Virus record (IMG/VR): IMGVR_UViG_3300021467_000019
Coordinates: 1-33,645 of that record
Length of the DNA: 33,645 nucleotides
Origin: a virus
Strand: one strand, 5' to 3'
Shown here one piece after another: positions 22,301 through 33,645 of the stretch (position 1 is its first letter; each line of letters opens with the position of its first letter). The notes below the pieces were generated by a model. The model was not told where the DNA came from and searched no databases. It worked only from the letters and a program-made list of their open reading frames with translations. Made by a program: the position numbers and the translations under genes.

Positions 22301-24208
22301 GGCTGGAAAGCGGAAAGGGCGGCTTATGAAGCATCAATCCCCGGACAGCCTCCCATCTTCCCGGAGGAGGTTACAGACGGCGGTGGCGGTCCTACAGTAG
22401 AGTTACCTGGATGGATCCAGGGGCTGATTGATACCTGGGGAGGAGCCATCCGTGCGGCCCTAGCTCCGTTACGGGAATTCATCGACATTCTACAGCAAGT
22501 CGGGGCGCAACTAGCAGATGCGATCATCGGAGGGATACTACCGGCGTTAGAGCAGTTCGGGAATGACCTGGTGGATATTGCTATCCACATTCGGGATGAC
22601 CTAACCCCAATCTTCCTTGAGCATCTACCAGGGGTGATCGAGGGATTCCTGAAATCAGCATTTAACATAATAACAGCCTTCATCGCTGGAGTAGTGGATT
22701 TCTTCGCTCAGATCATACCAGGGCTGGATGATTTGGCTCAGTCGCTAGCGGGCTTCACTGATCTATTCCAGGAGTTTTTTACAGATATAGCGAACGCGGT
22801 TGGCCCGATCGTTAATGCCATCCTAGAGGATGTAGCAGATATGATTGACTACCTGACAGAACACGCAGGCCCGATCATGGATGCTATCGTCGCGGCTGTG
22901 AGCTTGGTTACTCAAGGGCTAGCTGACATCATAGATACCTTGGCGTCTGGAATAGAACCACTGGTAGATCTGTTTACCGAACTGATCGATAGGTTCGGAG
23001 AAGGGCTAAGCCTTTTCCTGGGATCTATTGATGACGCAGTCGCGCACTTCATCGAGACGCTTCTTACGCCGGTAAACATCGAGGCACTCGGTGACATTCT
23101 AGAGGATTTCCTCAACATACTAGGGAATGTTATAGAAACCGTTACTACTTTCCTGACCGACTTTTCTGCGATTATCCTACCTAGCTTGGCCGACTTCGTA
23201 GACGTCCTTAGCGACATATCCGACCAACTACCAGGACTGGCGAGTGCGTTGGCGGACGCACTAGGAGCGGTAGCCCTGACCCTTCTAGAGGATGTCTTTA
23301 CTCCTGTGGGAGAATGGATAAGGGACACGTTCATCCCTGACTTAGAAACCTTCTTCGGTAATTTTGGGACGTGGTGGACTGAGAAGGTCGATCCATTCCT
23401 TGAGAGCGAGGTTCTTCCCAAAATTGGAGAAGCCCTAGAGCGGATATATGGGTGGCTTGATCCTATTCTTGAATGGCTTGGCGGGCCGTTTTGGGACTGG
23501 CTCTCTGGCCCTGCATGGGAGACCGTGTCGCCGTATATCGATGAAGTCCTCGGCATGTTCGAAGACTTCGGGAGGTGGGTAGGTGAGAACTGGGACAGCA
23601 TCTCCAACTTCCTCACAGTGTGGCTAGATCGTACATTATCTAATCTTGAAGACAATCTAGATGATTTCCTGTCAGCTACTGAAAACTGGTTGCTATACGG
23701 TAATCCAATCGCTATTGCTTTAGAAGACTTGAGAGATGCTTTTAACCGGCTGTGGGATGCTCTTTCCCCTATCATCGCGCCTGTCGTCATAGGGGCGATA
23801 GAGGCACTCGCTATAGCATTCGAAGCATTATCAATTGTGATGGAAGGGTTCGAAGCTACTGTCCGTCTAATCGCGAACGCATTCATCGCAGCCGGGAACG
23901 CAATGATTCTGATCCACAATATGTTCAGCGCAAATGATTGGGATTACATCCCATACCTACAGACACGCGGGCGCGACTTCTGGCAAGTTGAGCAAGGGGG
24001 GTTGGCTGTCGTCCACAAGGGAGAGATTGTCGGCCGGCCTCCCGCTGTCATAGCTGGAGAGGGGTATACCGCTTCAATGGGGGCAAGGAGTAATGAGCCT
24101 ATTCAGTTACAGGTATTCCTGGACGGGCAACAGATTTACGCAGCGGTGCGACAACGGAACAGAATGGGGAATCTCGATTCAGGCTTCGCATTGGAGGGGA
24201 TAGGATGA
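19331..24208 (+). CDS. Tail tape measure protein
   Basis: A 1625-residue protein, by far the longest complete gene here. Residues about 70-300 match the PhageMin/TP901-type tape measure core (ALRNVWTLTDATWAEMQKL, DLLTTILNAYGMAAEEATH, FGRLAAVAAPLGASFDDIS). A Pro/Ala linker near 420 is followed by a long helical body with a charged coiled coil near 670-720 (EEKRAADKALQEKREAARKE), then several hydrophobic, amphipathic segments (FNIITAFIAGVVDFFAQIIP) that may insert in the host membrane during DNA entry. Trp-rich repeats (WLSGPAWETVSPYI, WVGENWDSISNFL) lie near 1400-1440. At about 0.15 nm per residue the tail would be near 240 nm. ATG 19331 follows AGGAGGG. Confidence 0.95.
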   Translation: MPGDSLGTAYAEVVLDQTGFKRGLGQAQTSMIAWNKSMMKYAKIAIGVTGVAALVHQLNSALDASVKFDTALRNVWTLTDATWAEMQKLGEEVANVALQFGATGEEGLKAMYQIYSASFTGRDAMNIFKASLTGAAAGLSDVFTQADLLTTILNAYGMAAEEATHVNDVLFTIIKRGKTTASELGSAFGRLAAVAAPLGASFDDISAALMTLTRQGIATDEAVTAIRNSIVQLARPGKELLALIQSLGYESGTQIISTLGFADALGAVAEAAERNNLPLTDLFTNIRAILAVLPLAGASAAEYAEDLIAAKESAGATSEAFEKQKGKEFELSKAHAELEEATRKLGDALSDLIGLKIGIINFFASLLEGLVKAADAADKLVSKLIDLTGLGGLGILGLGKPSPEEQAYLDKMIEKYRGGPTAPAPAPAPSPSVISDEEMLSFRAAVKAATEANEAGTPVVSALTLAWQALLDEVSDETFNKFWSELLKASPTVEDLIAKVKAFGAEASGNEDVLSRLHDALEDELDRSRDMVDVLRLFGMDTEDAKERVIALAEALGYSEEELASLREELYGAADAVKSFAERLSEGQVGDALTLIDDASKKLGEALASGNWGEIAKAISDLSFLGGSVKAMQDNLERIITGNFDEATKEAAKKLHDQLTQAGEVLGKTFEEIADEEKRAADKALQEKREAARKEADEARKRAEALDQAWQNALNALVTAFVGGDMDAVVENMRRLATSSDPDRVLALYRVLYSTIEDEITLRRLQGKETKDLEDRLKALKIALGDLTEEVKEDTYDLPSSISTWGDAISSFVSIMDEGKADIIGSLTSLATSLISGDISGIASAFAGLVKGIESAAQATVDRIHDVLTSGLKRLVGYLEQGITTVVDWIQRAFRQGIDLSTKALQTLARSAFSAARSFEALIRQTEVYRRLQAAISLVQQAAMNALLAFLWPFVVILEELFGVTTDLGDVLGDEVEERKRLLASLNVPIGWKAERAAYEASIPGQPPIFPEEVTDGGGGPTVELPGWIQGLIDTWGGAIRAALAPLREFIDILQQVGAQLADAIIGGILPALEQFGNDLVDIAIHIRDDLTPIFLEHLPGVIEGFLKSAFNIITAFIAGVVDFFAQIIPGLDDLAQSLAGFTDLFQEFFTDIANAVGPIVNAILEDVADMIDYLTEHAGPIMDAIVAAVSLVTQGLADIIDTLASGIEPLVDLFTELIDRFGEGLSLFLGSIDDAVAHFIETLLTPVNIEALGDILEDFLNILGNVIETVTTFLTDFSAIILPSLADFVDVLSDISDQLPGLASALADALGAVALTLLEDVFTPVGEWIRDTFIPDLETFFGNFGTWWTEKVDPFLESEVLPKIGEALERIYGWLDPILEWLGGPFWDWLSGPAWETVSPYIDEVLGMFEDFGRWVGENWDSISNFLTVWLDRTLSNLEDNLDDFLSATENWLLYGNPIAIALEDLRDAFNRLWDALSPIIAPVVIGAIEALAIAFEALSIVMEGFEATVRLIANAFIAAGNAMILIHNMFSANDWDYIPYLQTRGRDFWQVEQGGLAVVHKGEIVGRPPAVIAGEGYTASMGARSNEPIQLQVFLDGQQIYAAVRQRNRMGNLDSGFALEGIG

Positions 24209-25953
24209 GGAGCGTAACAAACGGTAATTCCCTTGTCCCCGTGACGGCCTTTGAGTGTCAGGTCTACAACGGCTCAGCCTGGGTTGATATTGCTTCCCGT
24301 ATTAGAACGACGGTCCTCCGATACGCGCATAATTCAGGGCGATGGACGGCGGAGCTGGAAGTGATCAACACGCCCTCTTATCGCGATGACAACAAGAGTC
24401 TTGATCCGGGGCACACGTCTGATTACAACCCAGGCGGGGTTCCTCTTCTTGGAGCCTACCACGATGTTAGGATCAGTATAGGGAAGAACGCGGCGGCTGT
24501 TCCGCTGTTCGAAGGGTATGTTGGTCCAAGTGACATCCGGGGGATGGAGAGCGTTGAAGGTGAGGACATCCTAGGGGCATCCGCTGTTGACATTCTCCAG
24601 CCTTATGCCGACTACTGGATTGATGTTGATGAAGGGCGCACCTATGAGGAGACGTATATAAAGGCATCGGAGAACGTGCTGAATACCATTCTGGCCGACT
24701 ATGGGTTCGCTCCTGTCGTCGTCCTGCAGGATGATCCGAGTTACTACCTATACCGCTACGAAATCGGCGACACCAATATGTTAGAGATTCTCCAGAATCC
24801 CATACATTCGATTGGGTACGTTCTGATGACCAAATGGAGTGCTTCGGAGGGGGCATTTAGGCCGACTGTAGCCGATCCACAGCGAGATAACACTACGCCT
24901 GATATCGTCATCGGCGGGGATCTAAAGGTCATCTACACGACCTATACTGAGGCGAACGTCCGTACAAAGGTTCGTTGGGTTTACAAGGATAGGGACACGG
25001 GGAAAGAGGCATCTGTTATCGCCGCCGATGAAGGAGCCAAGGCCCTGTATGGTATTCCCGACGGGCAAGGCGGGCGGTTACATCGGTACATGCGGGTTGT
25101 CATGACAGATCTATCCACCGTCGATACCCGTGCAGAGGCACAGATAGCCGCGAACCGAGCCTTGTTTGACCTTTCGCACCCGTGCCCAGGGGTTCGGGTA
25201 GAGATTCCGTGGCTAGCATTGAACGTCGAAGGTGGGGATCTTGTTCAGTTCACGACACGGACTGAGACGGTAACGGTCGGCGTGACGGGAATTACTCACC
25301 GCATCTCAACGGCGGATGAGAAGGGAATGATCGGACAGACTACCATTGAGGGTGTCCTGAATTACCGTGTTGGGAATCAGCGATACTGGCTACTAAGAGG
25401 ACGGACTGATCTTCTGGGTAAATTGGCGAGAGATTACTACACCCAGCACGGCAAGTGGCCGGAGCCTCCTGCAAACATTCACGCCGAAGGTGAGTGGGGA
25501 GAATCCAACGACTCAAGCGCCGCGCCTCTTCTCTTCATTAACTGGTCGGGATACCGGGACTGGACTACTAAAGGTTATGAGGTGAAGTTGAGGCAGGCCA
25601 AGGAGATTGATACCGGGACCGCTGATTCAGGCGGGACAAACTCGTTAATTGATTCATCTAAGGCCTGGATCAGACATGAGTTCATGGGATACTACGTCTA
25701 CCTGAAAGGGACTGGGCGAGGCGGCGAGGATCAAGTACGCCTCATCATCGACAACGACGCCACGACGATCACATGGCGGGATTCTCTCGATACGGCTGTA
25801 GCAGCCGCTGAAGAGTATGCTATCCTCAAACCGACGACGGATTGGCAAGCCATCCGCTGTGATAGGTACCCATTCACACAGGTAGAGGGATTACCAAGCG
25901 GAGTGTACACAATTTCGAAAGTACGAACGGTGCCTTTCGGGGTGGGGCGATGA
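24205..25953 (+). CDS. Distal tail / baseplate hub-like protein
   Basis: A 582-residue protein directly after the tape measure (ATGA overlap), where siphoviruses encode the distal tail and hub proteins. The N-terminal 230 residues read like a gp27/hub fold (FECQVYNGSAWVDIASRI, VPLFEGYVGPSDIRGME, ASAVDILQPYADYWIDVD, a YEIGDTNMLEIL stretch). Residues about 300-390 hold a second beta region with AAEVE-like processing (EAQIAANRALFDLSHPCPGV, then IPWLALNVEGGDLVQFTT), typical of tail hub proteins. The C-terminal 190 residues (NIHAEGEWGESNDSSAAPLL, LFINWSGYRDWTTKGYEV) look like a fibronectin-III-like or receptor-facing domain. No peptidoglycan hydrolase motif is seen. Exact role is inferred from order. 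Confidence 0.75.
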   Translation: MRSVTNGNSLVPVTAFECQVYNGSAWVDIASRIRTTVLRYAHNSGRWTAELEVINTPSYRDDNKSLDPGHTSDYNPGGVPLLGAYHDVRISIGKNAAAVPLFEGYVGPSDIRGMESVEGEDILGASAVDILQPYADYWIDVDEGRTYEETYIKASENVLNTILADYGFAPVVVLQDDPSYYLYRYEIGDTNMLEILQNPIHSIGYVLMTKWSASEGAFRPTVADPQRDNTTPDIVIGGDLKVIYTTYTEANVRTKVRWVYKDRDTGKEASVIAADEGAKALYGIPDGQGGRLHRYMRVVMTDLSTVDTRAEAQIAANRALFDLSHPCPGVRVEIPWLALNVEGGDLVQFTTRTETVTVGVTGITHRISTADEKGMIGQTTIEGVLNYRVGNQRYWLLRGRTDLLGKLARDYYTQHGKWPEPPANIHAEGEWGESNDSSAAPLLFINWSGYRDWTTKGYEVKLRQAKEIDTGTADSGGTNSLIDSSKAWIRHEFMGYYVYLKGTGRGGEDQVRLIIDNDATTITWRDSLDTAVAAAEEYAILKPTTDWQAIRCDRYPFTQVEGLPSGVYTISKVRTVPFGVGR

Positions 25954-26456
25954 TGGCAACAGGGAGGATATCAGTCGTGCCGGTGGTTATAAAACTAGTA
26001 ATGAAGATGAATCCTATGTCTATTTTGGACGTTGGGTCGGGCTTTGGAAAGTGGGGATTCTTATTCAGAGAATACCTAGAGGGATGGCAGGGAAGAGTGC
26101 TTCCTAGAGCATGGCAGAAGACCATTGATGCCGTGGAAATCTATGCCCCATATGCAGAATTGCCTTGGTATCAGGCGATCTATAACCATGTGTATGTCGC
26201 CCCTGTGCAGAGAGTTCCCGTCGAGGAATATGATCTGGTGATGTTTGGAGATGTGATAGAACATATCCCTAAAGAAGAAGGGCGCGGGCTGTTGGCACGA
26301 TGCAAGAACTGGATAGTCACAACACCGGGCTATAATGCACCGCAAGGCCAAGTGGGGGGAAATAAACATGAGGCTCATGTGTCCCGTTGGTATGTAGAGG
26401 AGTTTCCGAATTCCGTCATAACAGATGAAAGAATGATAGTGGGGTGGTCCAGCTGA
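25950..26456 (+). CDS. Class I SAM-dependent methyltransferase
   Basis: A 168-residue protein with a Rossmann methyltransferase core: motif I ILDVGSGFGKWG (residues 25-36), the acidic end of strand 2 in IDAVEIY (residues 60-66), and motif IV-like YDLVMFGDVIEHI near residue 100. It ends after only two further strands ([27 protein letters not shown]), which is compact for the family. No target-recognition or DNA methylase catalytic motif (such as DPPY) is seen, so a small-molecule, sugar or protein target is more plausible than DNA. The gene overlaps both the hub gene (ATGA) and the glycosyltransferase that follows. Confidence 0.85.
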   Translation: MMATGRISVVPVVIKLVMKMNPMSILDVGSGFGKWGFLFREYLEGWQGRVLPRAWQKTIDAVEIYAPYAELPWYQAIYNHVYVAPVQRVPVEEYDLVMFGDVIEHIPKEEGRGLLARCKNWIVTTPGYNAPQGQVGGNKHEAHVSRWYVEEFPNSVITDERMIVGWSS

Positions 26457-28466
26457 AGATCTTAATGTTAGCATGGAGCGACTGGGCAGGTTGGGGATAC
26501 AAAATGAAGAAGGCTGTGGAAGGGTTAGGGCATGTCGCCCGCCTGGTGGACTTCAGTCCTCCTTACTATACCCAGTATCCCCACGATCTACACAAGCCGA
26601 CGGTCCAGGAGGTAGGTGACCTTGTGGATTGGGCTGATGTCATCGTGGCGTTCGACAACGGCGACACTCTCATCCCAGTTGACCGGGATTGGAAACCTGT
26701 TCTGCAAGTCTACCACGGGTCATGGTTCCGTCAGCGTCCTGAGCCGGTCATAGAACGCGCTGAGAGGAGGGGATACGTTACAGCCTGCACTACCCACGAT
26801 CTAACCCGTTGGGGGCCGGTCTGGTTGCCTGTAGCGGTCAAAGATCTAAGTGACTTGCGGAAGCCGGCTGAGGAATTCACCGTCGTCCACGCACCGACGA
26901 AGCGTGACGTTCGTGGTACAGAGGAAATCATCAAGGCGTGTGAGGAAGCCGGCGTCAAGCTGGATCTGATCGAAGGGGTATCGAACGCGGACTGCATCAA
27001 ACGTAAAGCGAGAGGCCATCTCTACATCGACCAAGCAAAGTCCGGGGCCGGGTTAGGGTACGGCGTGAACGTCGTTGAAGCATGGGCGTTGGGCTTGCCG
27101 GTGATTAGCTACTCGACGCCCGAGATTGAGGAGAAGATTGTGGAATCCGTCGGTGGGCTACCGTTCTGTCCCGCGATCGATGACCTTGCGGCGATCATCA
27201 CACGGTTCCGAGATGGCGGGGACTTCAGGCGGAAATGGACCGAAAAAGGACGGGCGACATGGGCGGATCACCACAAGCCCGAAAAGGCTGCCAAGAGATT
27301 CGTTGAAGCATGTGAGAGGGCGGTAAAGGAGGGCCGGCCTCCTACACCGCTGAAGATCAGCGTGACGATGATCGTTCGTAACGAGGAGGAGTGTCTGCAA
27401 ACAGCCCTTGATTCCACGAAAGGTCTAGCTGATGAAGTCGTCGTCGTTGATACAGGATCCTCAGACGACACGGTCAAGATCGCCGAGGCGTTCGGGGCGA
27501 AAGTCATCCTCGGCGGGGATCGGATGGATAAGGCAGGGTCGAGGAATAAGGCGATCCAGGAAGCGACAGGCGACTGGGTGGTAGTCCTTGATGCTGACGA
27601 GCGAATAGCTGAGCCAGAGAAGGTGCGAGAGCATATCAATCAGACCTACGCGGATGGCTTGATGATCCGTACAACCTACATGCACGGCGACGAGTCAGGG
27701 CTAGCGTTCTATCAACAGAGATGCTGGAAGAAAGGGGCGTTCTGGTATAAGTACCGAGCGCATGAGCTACCTCTCCCCAGTGAGGGGCGCAAAGCAGTCG
27801 AGCGGGTTCCTTACGTTTGGGAACATCGACCACCTAAAGGCCGATGGGGATGGAAGACAAAGTACGCCCTTGATCGGTTACTGTTAGATGTCGCTGAACA
27901 TCCCGACGATCCGCGCCCTGTCTACTATCTCGGCAGACAGTATCGGTATATGGCCGGCCTGGAGGAATACAAAGACAAGGCCGATTACTACAACGATCTA
28001 GCGATCGCAACTCTTGAAAAGTATCTAGGAATGCTTGGGGACCGTATCGCCTGGGATCGGCCGAATGCTTGCTTTGATCTGGCATTGCTCTATGAGAAGA
28101 AGAAGCGGTTCACTGATCGGATCAAAGTCTTACACGAGGCATGCCGATCACAGCCGACAAACAAGCGATGGTGGGCGGAGCTTGCCCGTGCATACTGGGA
28201 TGTAGGGCTACGGGAACTAGCTCTTGGTCTGATGAAGGTCCCACTTGAGCTACCGAGCGAGCGACAGGAAGGGTACATCGTTTCCGCTCTTGATGGACCT
28301 TACATCTACGATCGAGCCTCAATGTGGTGCTGGCATATGGGGCGTTGGCAAGAGGGGCGAGAGTATGCTAAGGAGGCGTTGGCGAGGACGCCTCCCGATA
28401 CGCCGGACCACAAAAGGATTATTCAGAACATCAAGCACTTTGATCAGCGATTGAAAGGAGGCGGGG

Positions 28467-28474
<8 letters not shown>
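26444..28474 (+). CDS. Two-domain glycosyltransferase (GT4-like plus GT2) with TPR-like C terminus
   Basis: A 676-residue protein. Residues 1-300 look like a GT-B (GT4-type) unit: an N-terminal Rossmann start ([17 protein letters not shown]), [18 protein letters not shown] and the sugar-nucleotide segment [18 protein letters not shown]. From about residue 303, a GT2 (GT-A) domain starts with [18 protein letters not shown], has [13 protein letters not shown], and a metal-binding DAD at 383-385. The C-terminal 200 residues contain TPR-like pairs of helices ([48 protein letters not shown]). The GT2-TPR pairing resembles peptide or protein glycosyltransferases of the SunS group. The start is GTG 26444, overlapping the methyltransferase. 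The acceptor cannot be read directly; the fibre that follows is the obvious candidate. Confidence 0.88.

Positions 28475-33645
<5,171 letters not shown>

Noticed and set aside
22912-23919. 335-residue reverse-strand frame inside the tape measure gene
   Set aside because: It is Ser/Arg-rich with no domain-like pattern and lies fully opposite a convincing tape measure gene; a product of biased codon use.

Overview
The window is a contiguous piece of a tailed double-stranded DNA bacteriophage (Caudoviricetes, siphovirus-like) or prophage. Every convincing gene is on the + strand. Genes are packed tightly, with ATGA or GTGA overlaps and strong GGAGG ribosome binding sites, and they follow the classic head-to-tail order: HNH, terminase small and large subunits, portal, protease, capsid, connectors, tail tube, tail assembly chaperones with a frameshift, tape measure, hub, fibre. 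No contractile sheath or baseplate wedge genes appear, which points to a flexible non-contractile tail. Two sigma70-type promoters with 17-bp spacers and GGAGG-type ribosome binding sites indicate an ordinary bacterial host. The host itself cannot be identified from the sequence, and no chromosomal genes or att sites are visible.

Layout. (1) 1-5083, packaging: the end of a small membrane protein, two neighbours that share an N-terminal segment (the second an HNH nuclease), terS, a run of small unknown genes, and a GpA-type terL. (2) 5080-8809, accessory block between terL and portal: unknown small proteins, a three-helix membrane protein, a PD-(D/E)XK-type nuclease, a WbpD/WlbB-like left-handed beta-helix sugar N-acetyltransferase, two more unknown genes, and a compact control region (terminator, promoter, terminator) just before the portal. 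(3) 8810-17012, head and neck: portal-MuF fusion, a signal-peptide protein with internal repeats, two tiny zinc-ribbon proteins, an S78-type prohead protease with a C-terminal extension, the HK97-fold capsid, a possible decoration protein, and four connector or tail-completion genes. (4) 17023-25953, tail: two paralogous tail-tube proteins (the second with an inserted lectin-like domain), gpG and gpGT-type chaperones joined by a -1 slip at CCCAAAA, a 1625-residue tape measure and a hub-like protein. (5) 25950-33645, surface module: a SAM methyltransferase, a two-domain glycosyltransferase with a TPR-like C terminus, and a very long collagen-like fibre gene that runs off the right edge.

The most unusual theme is glycan chemistry inside a virion gene cluster. 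A methyltransferase and a tandem GT4/GT2 glycosyltransferase lie in overlapping or directly adjacent frames just upstream of a fibre with hundreds of Gly-Pro-Thr triplets. A sugar N-acetyltransferase sits upstream, and a lectin-like domain is inserted in a tail protein. I infer, without proof, that the phage may decorate its own threonine-rich collagen fibre with a sugar. No stretch above about 200 bases lacks a plausible gene; the longest, 8619-8809, is the control region.
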